Origin: CAUUCF01 sp963543695
Lineage (GTDB): Bacteria; Pseudomonadota; Gammaproteobacteria; UBA9339
Direction of reading: 5' to 3'
Assembly: GCA_963543695.1 (NCBI GenBank)
Contig: CAUUCF010000013.1
Span: forward strand, 1-25,151
DNA length: 25,151 nt
In this document: positions 1 through 7,727 of the stretch, in pieces
Layout: the number at the start of each line of letters is the position of its first letter
Position numbering within the stretch: the stretch's first letter is position 1
Translations under genes and position numbers: made by a program
The notes under the pieces: generated by a model
What the model was told of the DNA's origin: nothing
The model's database searches: none
What the model saw: only the letters and a program-made list of their open reading frames with translations

Positions 1-53
1 CTCGCGACCCCAACCTTGGCAAGGTTGTGCTCTACCAACTGAGCTATTCCCGC
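1..53 (-). tRNA. tRNA-Gly (GCC), 3' end cut off by window edge
   Basis: Read on the minus strand, the sequence starts with a GCGGGAA acceptor strand, followed by the D-arm motif TAGCTCAGTTGGTAGAGC and an anticodon loop CTTGCCAAG with anticodon GCC. The T-arm and the 3' acceptor strand lie beyond base 1. It sits downstream of uvrC on the same strand. In E. coli uvrC is also near a glycine tRNA (uvrC-pgsA-glyW), but no pgsA lies between them here. Confidence 0.93.
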
Positions 54-77
54 AATTTAACCTAATAACGTTTGTTA

Positions 78-105
78 TTATTAACAAGGAACGCAGATTA
101 GTCAA
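78..105 (-). promoter_or_regulatory. Predicted sigma-70 promoter for tRNA-Gly
   Basis: On the minus strand TTGACT (100-105) and TAATAA (78-83) are separated by 16 bp and lie about 25 bases upstream of the tRNA 5' end. The tRNA can therefore be transcribed independently of uvrC. The -10 assignment is uncertain by a base or two because the region is a TAA repeat. Confidence 0.5.
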
Positions 106-125
106 GTATTTTTATCAAATAATTG

Positions 126-1697
126 TTAATTAGAGGTAAACTGCGCTCTTTTTTGATTAATTCGTAAGCGATTAACGGTGATCGCTTTTTGATGAGCTAA
201 GTTTCTTAACTTAATTAATAATATCATCGCTTCTGGTGGAGGATTAGACCAACGTTGATTGCGGTACCAAATGGTTTCTAAACCTTCTTTGCGGTTTTCT
301 CCTTTAGAAATTCCTAAAATGGGAATATCGAGATGATGAGCGGTTAAAACGGTTTGGCAGGCTTTAACTTGGTTAAGACCACCATCGATTAAAAATAATT
401 GTGGTAAAGGTGTTCGGTGTTTAATTCTAAGTAGAAGACTTTCTTGTAAGTTAGCAAGGTCGTTTGCTTTTGCATGTACTGGTAAACTGCGTTGATAAAC
501 TTGATCTAAAGTCCATATAATCCAAGCTGCGCTTGCTGCTTCTCCAGCAAAGTGGCTGATATCAAAGCTTTCTAGGCGTTCTAAATGAGGTAAATTTAAA
601 TATTGAGCTATCTGGGTTAAACCCTGTTGAAATTTTTGTCGCCAATCGTCGTTTTGTTGTTCTAAATTTAAAAAAGCTAATTCTAAGAGAGCTTTAGTAT
701 CAGCGTTAATCGGCTTAATTTTTACTTTTTTTTCGTTTTTTAACCAGGTTGCAATTGAAGTTGATAACGGAAAATGAATTACTAATTTAGGAGGTGTTTC
801 GTTATTACCGTAGTAATTCACGATAAATTGTTCTAAGGCCGTCTGGTAATCTTCTAATTTAATTTGGGCGGTTAAAATTTGATTGCCCACGACTAAACCG
901 TTTCTCACTTTTAATAAGTTAATTTTCATCGATTCTCCTTTTAGGGAATAAGCGATTAAATCTAAATGTTCTTTAATCGATTTAACAACGGTTTGCTTAG
1001 CATAAATATTTTGGTAATGCTGAATTTGGTCACGATAAAAAGCCGCTTTTTCGTACTTTTGTTGCTTGGATGCAGTTAACATCATTTTCTTCCATTCTTT
1101 AATTAATCCCGTTTCTTTGGTGAGGGTATTTTGAGCAAAGGTAACGTTTTGTTGGTAATCATCGAACGAAATTTGTTGAACACAAGGAGCGCTACAGCGT
1201 TCTATTTGATAAAGCAAGCATGGCTTAGAACGGTATTTAAAATTAGTGTCGTTACAGGTACGTAATTGAAAGAGTTTTTGTAGCCATTCATAAGTTGTTT
1301 TAAGCATGCGATTCTCTGTAAAAGGACCAAATTTGATTCCTTGAATCGATGGTGTACGAGTAATTTTTAATTGGGGATAACGATGTTCAGTGAAAATAAG
1401 ATAAGGATAAATGCGGTCATCTTTGAAAACGACGTTATAGGGAGGTAAGTATTTTTTGATTAAATTATTTTCTAACAGTAAAGCTTCTTTTTCGTTACGA
1501 GTAATAATCGTTTGAATATTAGCTATTTTTTCGACTAAACGTTGCGTTTTAAGCGGGAGCTGTTTCCTAAAATAAAAACTTAATCGTCGTTTTAAATTTT
1601 TCGCTTTTCCAACGTATAAAACGTCATTACCAGCATTCTGCATCAGATAAACGCCCGGTAATGAAACCACTGTTTTTAAAAAACTACGATCGATCAT
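126..1697 (-). CDS. uvrC: Excinuclease ABC subunit UvrC lacking the C-terminal HhH domain
   Basis: UvrC makes the dual incisions around DNA lesions in nucleotide excision repair with UvrA and UvrB. Seen in the 523-residue product: a GIY-YIG nuclease domain at about 14-95 (GVY, LYVGKAKNLKRR), four cysteines at 148/160/168/172 whose spacing matches the Fe-S cysteines described for E. coli UvrC, a UVR (UvrB-binding) helix pair at about 197-232, and the RNase H-like nuclease with FDISH (D379), LIDGG (D438) and the LAH histidine (H502). The protein ends about 20 residues after that histidine, so the tandem helix-hairpin-helix of full-length UvrC (about 600 aa) is missing. The open frame extends 23 codons upstream through tRNA-Lys, so I place the start at ATG 1697, 8 nt after the tRNA CCA; no Shine-Dalgarno sequence is visible there. 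Confidence 0.95.
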   Translation of the reverse strand: MIDRSFLKTVVSLPGVYLMQNAGNDVLYVGKAKNLKRRLSFYFRKQLPLKTQRLVEKIANIQTIITRNEKEALLLENNLIKKYLPPYNVVFKDDRIYPYLIFTEHRYPQLKITRTPSIQGIKFGPFTENRMLKTTYEWLQKLFQLRTCNDTNFKYRSKPCLLYQIERCSAPCVQQISFDDYQQNVTFAQNTLTKETGLIKEWKKMMLTASKQQKYEKAAFYRDQIQHYQNIYAKQTVVKSIKEHLDLIAYSLKGESMKINLLKVRNGLVVGNQILTAQIKLEDYQTALEQFIVNYYGNNETPPKLVIHFPLSTSIATWLKNEKKVKIKPINADTKALLELAFLNLEQQNDDWRQKFQQGLTQIAQYLNLPHLERLESFDISHFAGEAASAAWIIWTLDQVYQRSLPVHAKANDLANLQESLLLRIKHRTPLPQLFLIDGGLNQVKACQTVLTAHHLDIPILGISKGENRKEGLETIWYRNQRWSNPPPEAMILLIKLRNLAHQKAITVNRLRINQKRAQFTSN

Positions 1698-1705
1698 TAT
1701 TAAAG

Positions 1706-1781
1706 TGGTGGGCCGTCCGCGACTCGAACGCGGGACCAACGGATTAAAAGTCCGCTGCTCTACCAACTGAGCTAACGGCCC
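1706..1781 (-). tRNA. tRNA-Lys (TTT), CCA encoded
   Basis: A complete 76-nt cloverleaf on the minus strand: acceptor GGGCCGT pairs with ACGGCCC, D-arm TAGCTCAGTTGGTAGAGC, anticodon loop CTTTTAA with anticodon TTT, T-arm GCG-GTTCGAGTC-CGC, discriminator A and an encoded CCA. It lies 8 nt upstream of the uvrC start codon and probably shares a primary transcript with it. Confidence 0.96.
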
Positions 1782-1807
1782 ATCTAGATCTAAGAATAAC
1801 TTTTCTT

Positions 1808-1836
1808 TTTATACACTTTGTTCTTTCTTTTGTCAA
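1808..1836 (-). promoter_or_regulatory. Strong sigma-70 promoter for tRNA-Lys and uvrC
   Basis: On the minus strand a perfect -35 TTGACA (1831-1836) is followed after exactly 17 bp by TATAAA (1808-1813). The predicted start near 1801 is about 20 bases before the tRNA-Lys 5' end. This is the best consensus promoter in the window. Confidence 0.75.
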
Positions 1837-2051
1837 TGAAAAGTACTTATATCTTTACGATGTTCAATTTCTGGATTTTTAATAAGAAACGAGATGGACG
1901 TTAATTCGAGCCGGTTGATCCATTTGAAATTTGGTTGATTAGTCAGCAGATGGGATTTAAGTTTGTACAAAAAATCGATAAAGATAATTCAGTTTTTAAA
2001 ATTACTGATAAAAACGGTTGCGCTTTCGTTAGCAGGGGGTGGATACGTTGA
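1836..2051 (+). pseudogene. Short ORF interrupted by one in-frame stop, unknown product
   Basis: From ATG 1836 (or ATG 1860) the frame reads 22 (or 14) codons to TAA at 1902-1904 and then stays open in the same frame for 48 codons to TGA 2049-2051. The second part has ordinary coding character (for example DPFEIWLISQQMGF and DKDNSVFKITDK). No Shine-Dalgarno sequence precedes either ATG, and ATG 1836 falls on the -35 of the opposing tRNA-Lys promoter. The simplest reading is the remnant of a small gene with a nonsense mutation. I recognise no family. No other gene is visible between 1782 and 2156. Confidence 0.3.
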
Positions 2052-2156
2052 TCTTTAAAAAAATTAAACGTTCTTAAAAAGGATCGGCTTAGATTTGCTT
2101 TTCTTTGTTAATTCATGTAACAATAATTATTATTTTATTAAATTAAAAAGAAGAGA

Positions 2157-2552
2157 ATGAAAAATATCATCAAAATAAATTTTTTACAAAAAGATTTTGT
2201 TGCAGAGACGTTGCAGTTGGGTTTAGCTAGGAACGTAGAATCAAAAGAACCAACAGGGAATTTGGTTGCTTGTAGTAAAGCCATTATTAACCGGAAAGTA
2301 GACGAATGTTCTAAAGATTTACTTGCTCAACTTTGGCGTAATCAAACAGAAGACATGATCATAGATACGTTTATATACGATGAAAATGCCGTAGAAGAAA
2401 ATCTAAAAATAAGACAATGGTGTAGAGTTGTATTACAACAGGCGTTAATAGAAGATTATAATTTATTATCGAATAACGAAGGGACTTTTGAAACGATTAC
2501 CGTTAGTTACCAAGGGATTTTATTTGGGATGGATAAGCAAAACAGTAATTAA
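2157..2552 (+). CDS. Hypothetical protein, 131 aa
   Basis: The ORF starts at ATG after a purine-rich stretch (AAAAAGAAGAGA) that can act as ribosome binding site. The product is soluble-looking, without signal peptide or membrane segment, mildly acidic, with three cysteines. I recognise no domain. It is followed after 16 nt by the broken gene at 2569 with its own good ribosome binding site, so the two probably formed one transcription unit. A species-restricted accessory protein is plausible from context, but no function can be assigned. Confidence 0.6.
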   Translation: MKNIIKINFLQKDFVAETLQLGLARNVESKEPTGNLVACSKAIINRKVDECSKDLLAQLWRNQTEDMIIDTFIYDENAVEENLKIRQWCRVVLQQALIEDYNLLSNNEGTFETITVSYQGILFGMDKQNSN

Positions 2553-2568
2553 CAGATAGGAGATAACG

Positions 2569-3096
2569 ATGTTTGATTTTTTAAACGCTTATGTAGGTCC
2601 AACCTTATATACCGGTAACAAATTATTTTTTGTTAAATAGTGCTTTTCGTTTTTTCTTCCCTTTTCTTGCCGGGAACGTAGTTTCCTTTATTAACCAGAA
2701 AGCGATTGCCTGGATTAAACATATACCGAATACTGATAACAGTAGTTTAAGGGAAAAAACGTATAATTTTTTACGTAATTTCCCCTATAATTCTGCAGTT
2801 GCTTTATTAGACCAGGTTTTTAATCTGTCCATGCCGTTAGAAAAAACGAATGTGGTTAATAGTATAGACCTATTATTGATCACGATGAAAGATTTAGAAA
2901 TTCATGGATGGAGTGAATATGTATTAAAAAAATAGAAGAACAAATACCGACGAATAAATTGCAGCAAGGTCAACAAATAACGGAAAACTTCGCCGAAAAA
3001 GTATCGAAAAACGTGGAGGATGGTCAACAAAAAGCAAAGGAAATAGCGGATAAATTATTAGTCGAAAAAATCATTCCCTATCCTTTTATGGAATAA
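2569..3096 (+). pseudogene. Hypothetical gene with two compensating homopolymer frameshifts
   Basis: A clear ribosome binding site (TAGGAGATAACG) precedes ATG 2569. The frame hits TAG at 2638-2640 just after a T6 run (2626-2631). With one T removed it continues as a 100-codon frame to 2935, which ends right after an A7 run (2926-2932). With one A added it continues to TAA 3094-3096. Start and final stop are in the same frame, giving a composite of 175 residues. The N-terminal third is hydrophobic (FRFFFPFLAGNVVSF); the C-terminal part is a charged, helix-prone Gln/Lys/Glu-rich segment. It ends 2 bp before the convergent mvaD-idi stop. It may be a pseudogene, a slippage-expressed gene or a sequencing artefact. 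Family unknown. Confidence 0.55.
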
Positions 3097-3098
3097 AA

Positions 3099-4598
3099 TT
3101 AACGTATAAATAATTGATACCAAGTTGACCATCGAGGTTTTAACCATGCTAATATTTGAATAAACCACGGGGTGAACGCCGAGGGGTCTTTTTGAACTTT
3201 TTGGGTTAAAAGATCAACGTCTATCCATTGCCAGTTTTGTACTTCGTCAGGATTAACGTTAAAAGCAGTTAAATCTTGGCCGTTGCCCCAACAAAAATAA
3301 TCTAGTTCATGCTCGATAAAATTACCTAATTTAACTTGGTAACGCATTTCTCCCCATTGTTTTAACGGTAAATTAATTCCCATTTCTTCTTTTAAACGGT
3401 TTTGGGCATCTAATAATATTTCTTTAGTGGGATGGCCACAACAAGTATTACTCCATAAATTTGCTGCGTGATATTTACTATTACTGCGTTGTTGAATTAA
3501 AAATTCGATTTTGGAATGACGATAACGATAAAGGATTATGGAAAAAGCTAAGTGCGGTTCACCTAAAATATGAGTACGAATTTTAGGAACTTTTTGTCCT
3601 TGTAAATTTAAAACTGCTACGTTAGCGTCAGATACTTTAGGGTTAATTTCTATTAGAGGGAAATATTTTTTTAGTTGAGGTAGCGTTTCTTTTAATGTAA
3701 GTACGAATAAATTAGCTCCTGCGTCTTGGGTATAAAAAACAGGTAATCCTTTTTTGCTTAGGTTTTTAATGCGTTGAATTTGTCTAAAAGTTTCAAAGCA
3801 GCTATATTCAATATGAGCATCGCTAATTAACGCATGCATTGCTTCAGTATGTTTTTCGGATAAAACCGCTAGCCTTTCAAAATCGTTTTGTAAAATAGCT
3901 TGTTTGGCTTCTAGGTAGATGGTTTCTGACCAAGTAGTCCAGGCAGGGAAATGTAACGAATGGGTTGTATCGTACATTGCTTGGGTAGAAGAGTATTTTT
4001 TAGGTTGCTTGGTGATGGGCAAAATCCCAATGCATAAATCTGGCCAAACGTCAGTAATTTTGGTCCCGTAACTATCTAAGCCATCTGCTCGTTCTCCTTT
4101 TGCCCAACTGATAAAACCGTGTTGTAGAGAACGGCACGCACTACCGCTTCCTAAACGAGCGAGGATCGAAAGTTTGTTTAAAGGTAATTGCCAATGATAT
4201 AGTTCGTTTAGCGCTAGAACTAAGGCTGCAAATCCTGAAGCAGAAGAAGCAAAACCACTCGCAATCGGTAAATTACTACGGGTTTCTATTTGAAAATATT
4301 CTTGTGGTCGACGAAATAAGTCTAAAAAAGCTTTTAACCTAATGGCGAAAGGAGTTTGTAACGAAACGGCTTGATCGTTTAAAAAATATTGTTCGTGATC
4401 GCTGAAACGGATGATGGTAACGGTACCGTAATAACCTAAAGTAACTGCTAAACTAGAATGAGTTGGTAGTTTCAGTTCTTCGTCGCGTTTCCCCCAATAT
4501 TTAATTAAAGCTAAGTTGCTCGGGGCAAATCCTACTCCGAGGTTATTAGGAGGGGATGACGATCGGATAATTTGACGAACTAGGTTTGCTTTAAACAT
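3099..4598 (-). CDS. mvaD-idi: Fused diphosphomevalonate decarboxylase and type I IPP isomerase
   Basis: The 499-residue protein covers the last two steps of isoprenoid precursor synthesis: ATP-dependent decarboxylation of diphosphomevalonate to IPP, then IPP to DMAPP. Residues about 20-320 are a decarboxylase with IKYWGK (K33), SGFASSASGFA (114-124), GSACRS (R156) and DAG (D292), equivalents of the known active-site Lys, Arg and Asp. Residues about 325-490 are a Nudix-fold type I isomerase with metal-site histidines H343, H349 and H389, NTCCGHP (catalytic Cys C387) and EHE (E429, E431). Both halves look complete and joined in frame by a short linker. The start overlaps the upstream kinase by 8 nt. 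It is the last gene of the mevalonate operon. Confidence 0.93.
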   Translation of the reverse strand: MFKANLVRQIIRSSSPPNNLGVGFAPSNLALIKYWGKRDEELKLPTHSSLAVTLGYYGTVTIIRFSDHEQYFLNDQAVSLQTPFAIRLKAFLDLFRRPQEYFQIETRSNLPIASGFASSASGFAALVLALNELYHWQLPLNKLSILARLGSGSACRSLQHGFISWAKGERADGLDSYGTKITDVWPDLCIGILPITKQPKKYSSTQAMYDTTHSLHFPAWTTWSETIYLEAKQAILQNDFERLAVLSEKHTEAMHALISDAHIEYSCFETFRQIQRIKNLSKKGLPVFYTQDAGANLFVLTLKETLPQLKKYFPLIEINPKVSDANVAVLNLQGQKVPKIRTHILGEPHLAFSIILYRYRHSKIEFLIQQRSNSKYHAANLWSNTCCGHPTKEILLDAQNRLKEEMGINLPLKQWGEMRYQVKLGNFIEHELDYFCWGNGQDLTAFNVNPDEVQNWQWIDVDLLTQKVQKDPSAFTPWFIQILAWLKPRWSTWYQLFIR

Positions 4599-5496
4599 AG
4601 CTTAAACCTCGATCTATTTGTAAAGAAAACGTTTTGAACTTTGGAAGCGCACGGTGATCGAATTGACCGATTGCTAGTACGCAGTCACCTAACCCCGAAC
4701 CAGAAATTTTAGCGCCTAGGATGTTAGGTTGTTGTTGTAAAAAATTTAAAATGTCGGCTAGAGTTTGATCTTCGACTCCTAATTGTTGTTGTAATAAACG
4801 ATTTTGGTTCATTAGCTGGCCTGCGGTTTTTAAATCCATTCGCTTTAAAGCTCGCCATCCGTGCCGACTAATTTTATCGATAGCTCGATAAAGCGGATAA
4901 CGGGCAGTTAAACTAGTTCGTTGTTCTATTAAATGCACTACTTCCTGGGTTGTTTTTTTATATCCGCAATAGATGGCTAATAGCGGAAGGTTTGTTTCAA
5001 TGCGTTTAAGACATTTACGGTGGTATTTAATAATACCACCGTAAATACTAGCAGCTAAATCTCCACCAGAACCAAAACCTTGTACTGCTCGAATTACCGT
5101 AAGACTTTTTTGCCATAGCCGGTATTTAGCGATCGGATGGTGATGAAGCGATCGATATAAAAGCGCAATAGTTCCCGCTACGATTGCCGCTGAAGATCCA
5201 AAACCGACTTGACTGTCGATGGCGCTATTAATTTTTAAAATAAAGCCGTATTTTAATTGGGGCAAAAAAAGCTCAATACTTTTTAATATAAAGCGAAATC
5301 GATCGTCCTTTTGAAAATCGTCTAAAGTAGCTTGATAGGTTCCATACTGATCCGTTTGAATGAAGATTAACCGATCTAGACGAGGGATCAGTTGTAAAAA
5401 CATGCGGCGGTTAATCGCCGTTGCAATGCCAGTAGCTCCGTGTAAAACGGCATGTTCACCAAACCACATTAAGCTGCCTGGAACACTTACTTGCAT
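4591..5496 (-). CDS. mvaK2: GHMP kinase, probable phosphomevalonate kinase
   Basis: A 301-residue GHMP-fold kinase. Seen: GSLMWFGEHAVLHG near the N-terminus (7-20), the phosphate-binding loop VGFGSSAA (97-104), GSGGDLAASIYGG (142-154) with a candidate catalytic Asp, and the C-terminal glycine motif GAKISGSGLGDC (from about 261). Because a more typical mevalonate kinase is encoded immediately upstream and a decarboxylase downstream, this one most likely phosphorylates phosphomevalonate; the GxGSGGDxAAxxYGG block fits that family. The two kinases could be swapped. The open frame extends 20 codons upstream, but the conserved start is ATG 5496, which overlaps the upstream gene by 10 nt. Confidence 0.78.
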   Translation of the reverse strand: MQVSVPGSLMWFGEHAVLHGATGIATAINRRMFLQLIPRLDRLIFIQTDQYGTYQATLDDFQKDDRFRFILKSIELFLPQLKYGFILKINSAIDSQVGFGSSAAIVAGTIALLYRSLHHHPIAKYRLWQKSLTVIRAVQGFGSGGDLAASIYGGIIKYHRKCLKRIETNLPLLAIYCGYKKTTQEVVHLIEQRTSLTARYPLYRAIDKISRHGWRALKRMDLKTAGQLMNQNRLLQQQLGVEDQTLADILNFLQQQPNILGAKISGSGLGDCVLAIGQFDHRALPKFKTFSLQIDRGLSYV

Positions 5497-6458
5497 AAAA
5501 TAGTATATCCAAAGTTTTGAACTAACGGGATAAGTAACTTTTGGGGAACGTTCCAAACAATTACTATTCCTCCTGCTTCTCCTTTTAAACTACCGGCTCC
5601 AGTAATTTTACCGTATCCACCAAGTGTTTCAACGGTACTGATAAATTGTTGTATTTTCTCTGGAACTACGCCTAACGCGACTAAAAGTTGGTGATTTTGT
5701 GAAATAAGTTGGTTGAAAACGGTATGTTTTAATAGGGCGTTATAGAGGGCTGTTGTCGTACGGGTGAATTGAGGAAGGTAACGTTTAAGCGTTTGTGCAA
5801 CAGCGGTTACACATTCTCCGGTAGAAGATTGTGGTTTCCCGGTATTAATCATGGTAAAATCTGGTTGATAGGTAAAAGATTTGAATTGGTGATTTTGAAA
5901 CCAACAAGCTTTTTCGTGAAAACTAACCCATAAATCTAAACCGCTACTTTTTCCGTGTTGTAAATTTTCCGCTTGTTGCGCAAATTTAAACCAAAAAGCG
6001 GTATCGAATTTTTGTAGAAAAAAAGAGCTTAAACTTTTTAAAACGAGGGTAATTATAGCCGCCGATCCTCCTAAACCGCATCCTAAAGGAAACTGTTCAA
6101 GCGCAATGGTTAAATGAAAATGGTTTTTTTCAGGATACAGCGTTAGCCATAGACCTAAAAGATATACGATTAAGTCCCATTCGGAAGTTAAAACGGCGGT
6201 AATTTTGAAGTGGCCGTTTAGAAAAGCTTCGTATTTTTGGTTTAAAGAACGGTATTGTTCTAACAGTTCGTGTTGTAGAAAAATTTTAGTTTGTTTTTGA
6301 AAAGTAACGGCTATTTGGTCGCTAGATTGGATTTTGCCAGTAATGAAGAGCGGAATGTTAACCGCAATGGCAGGAGCACCATATACTACCGAATGTTCTC
6401 CTGATAGAATTACTTTCCCAAAGGTTTTGATATTAGTTAGCCAGTTCTTTATGGGCAT
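5487..6458 (-). CDS. mvk: Mevalonate kinase
   Basis: ATP-dependent phosphorylation of mevalonate in the cytoplasm. The 323-residue GHMP kinase shows GKVILSGEHSVVYG (14-27) with the conserved Lys and Glu, GCGLGGSAA (126-134) as the ATP loop, HGKSSGLD (168-175) with the candidate catalytic Asp, and a C-terminal KITGAGSLKGEAGG motif. Its start codon lies inside the end of mvaS (26 nt overlap) and its end overlaps the next kinase by 10 nt, so translation of the operon is probably coupled. It is distinguished from the second kinase by the HGxSSGxD block typical of mevalonate kinases. Confidence 0.85.
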   Translation of the reverse strand: MPIKNWLTNIKTFGKVILSGEHSVVYGAPAIAVNIPLFITGKIQSSDQIAVTFQKQTKIFLQHELLEQYRSLNQKYEAFLNGHFKITAVLTSEWDLIVYLLGLWLTLYPEKNHFHLTIALEQFPLGCGLGGSAAIITLVLKSLSSFFLQKFDTAFWFKFAQQAENLQHGKSSGLDLWVSFHEKACWFQNHQFKSFTYQPDFTMINTGKPQSSTGECVTAVAQTLKRYLPQFTRTTTALYNALLKHTVFNQLISQNHQLLVALGVVPEKIQQFISTVETLGGYGKITGAGSLKGEAGGIVIVWNVPQKLLIPLVQNFGYTILCK

Positions 6459-7608
6459 AAAAACGTTCGTTGTTAATGATAGCTTTTAAATAATAATTTC
6501 CCGTAGTCCAAGCATTTTGGAATTCAAAATTTTGACCGTTAAAGAGGTTATTTTGTATTTGTTCAAATTCGCAATAAGTATCGTAACTGATCATTTGACG
6601 GTGTGTTAGCCAATCCGTTAAAGTATTTATTTGTTGTTCATAACCAGGTACTAATTGCACGTTAAAAAATTCACCAGTGCTTCCTGACCCGTAACTATAA
6701 CAGCCAATTTTATCTCCTGCTTTTAAAGTAGGAGTATTCGATAAACAAGAAATTAAACTTAAGTATAAGGAAGCCGTATAACAATTACCAATTTGCTGAT
6801 TATAGATTAAACTCGGTAATACCTCAGTGGTAAAGCGATTTTCATTAACTCGATTGATTCGTAATAAATGTTGATAACCCGTTTTAACTAATTTATAAAC
6901 AGGAGTATGGAAACAAAAAGCCTGATGAGCCGATAATTCGATCGCGTTTTTTTGGCAATAATCTTGCCATGCTCCTTCTAATAAACGTAAATAAGTGGTA
7001 CAGGACAATCGTCCGTTAACTAACGCGTAAGGTAAAAATTGTGGATGCCAAAAATCTAAAACTTCTTTAGTACATACTCCAGAGTTTAAATTAACGGCGC
7101 ATAGAGCAGGTTGATGAGCTAAAATCATGGCTATCCCACCTCCTCCACTGGTTAATTCTGCTTTAGAATTTACCGGGTATTTAGCAACGTCAGCGGCTAC
7201 TAATAGTACTTTTTGTTTAGGATGGGTAAGGAGCCATTGTAAGCCGGTAAATAACCCAAAAGTAGCTGCATAACAAGCTTGTTTCATTTCGATAATCCGA
7301 CAATCGCTCGGTAAATCAAAAAAAGCATGTAAATAACTAGCGGCAGATTTAGCGGTATCGAAAGCCGTTTCAGTCGCAAAGATGACTAATCCAATGGTCG
7401 TTTTTAAAGAGGGATCTTTCTTAAAAAAAGGAGCAGCTGCGTTTGCTGCTAGGGTGACAATATCTTCGGAAGGGGGAATTACCGTAATCGTTTTTTGACC
7501 TAATTCATTTAAATAATTAGGGGTTGCTAAAGGGTTGGTTCTAGCGAATTGTTGAACTTCTAAAAAATAATTACTGGTATAAAAATTAAGTTGGTCTATT
7601 CCTAACAT
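6433..7608 (-). CDS. mvaS: Hydroxymethylglutaryl-CoA synthase
   Basis: Condenses acetyl-CoA with acetoacetyl-CoA to HMG-CoA, the entry to the mevalonate pathway. The 391-residue protein has the thiolase-like fold with all three expected catalytic residues: E80 in ATETAFD, C112 in MKQACYAAT and H234 in CFHTPVYK. Their numbers are within one residue of those in the E. faecalis enzyme. It is the first gene of the mvaS-kinase-kinase-mvaD/idi operon and has a predicted promoter 45-72 bases upstream with an inverted repeat on its -35. HMG-CoA reductase, the next step, is not encoded in this window. Confidence 0.95.
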   Translation of the reverse strand: MLGIDQLNFYTSNYFLEVQQFARTNPLATPNYLNELGQKTITVIPPSEDIVTLAANAAAPFFKKDPSLKTTIGLVIFATETAFDTAKSAASYLHAFFDLPSDCRIIEMKQACYAATFGLFTGLQWLLTHPKQKVLLVAADVAKYPVNSKAELTSGGGGIAMILAHQPALCAVNLNSGVCTKEVLDFWHPQFLPYALVNGRLSCTTYLRLLEGAWQDYCQKNAIELSAHQAFCFHTPVYKLVKTGYQHLLRINRVNENRFTTEVLPSLIYNQQIGNCYTASLYLSLISCLSNTPTLKAGDKIGCYSYGSGSTGEFFNVQLVPGYEQQINTLTDWLTHRQMISYDTYCEFEQIQNNLFNGQNFEFQNAWTTGNYYLKAIINNERFYAHKELAN

Positions 7609-7652
7609 AGTTAATTACTTAATCCTGACTACTAAATTAATTAATACTTGCC

Positions 7653-7680
7653 AGTATAAATGACCTCACGATAAAAGCAA
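7653..7680 (-). promoter_or_regulatory. Predicted promoter of the mevalonate operon
   Basis: On the minus strand TTGCTT (7675-7680) and TATACT (7653-7658) are 16 bp apart. The predicted transcript would start near 7646 and leave a leader of about 38 nt before mvaS. The -35 lies at the centre of the inverted repeat 7661-7697. Confidence 0.5.
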
Positions 7681-7697
7681 CTTTTATCGTGGCGTCA
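7661..7697. repeat. Perfect inverted repeat between yheS and mvaS (operator or terminator)
   Basis: CACGATAAAAG (7667-7677) and CTTTTATCGTG (7681-7691) are perfect 11-bp arms with a 3-nt loop. A further TGAC/GTCA pair (7661-7664 and 7694-7697) lies outside two mismatches. On the yheS transcript it would form a strong hairpin about 35 nt after the stop, but no U-run follows. It also spans the predicted mvaS -35, so a repressor site is equally possible. Confidence 0.7.
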
Positions 7698-7727
7698 AAG
7701 GTAAATCGTAAGGAATAAAAACGGGAT

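Noticed and set aside
1698..1766. Upstream extension of uvrC by 23 codons
   Set aside because: The extension runs through the complete tRNA-Lys gene; family alignment starts at ATG 1697.
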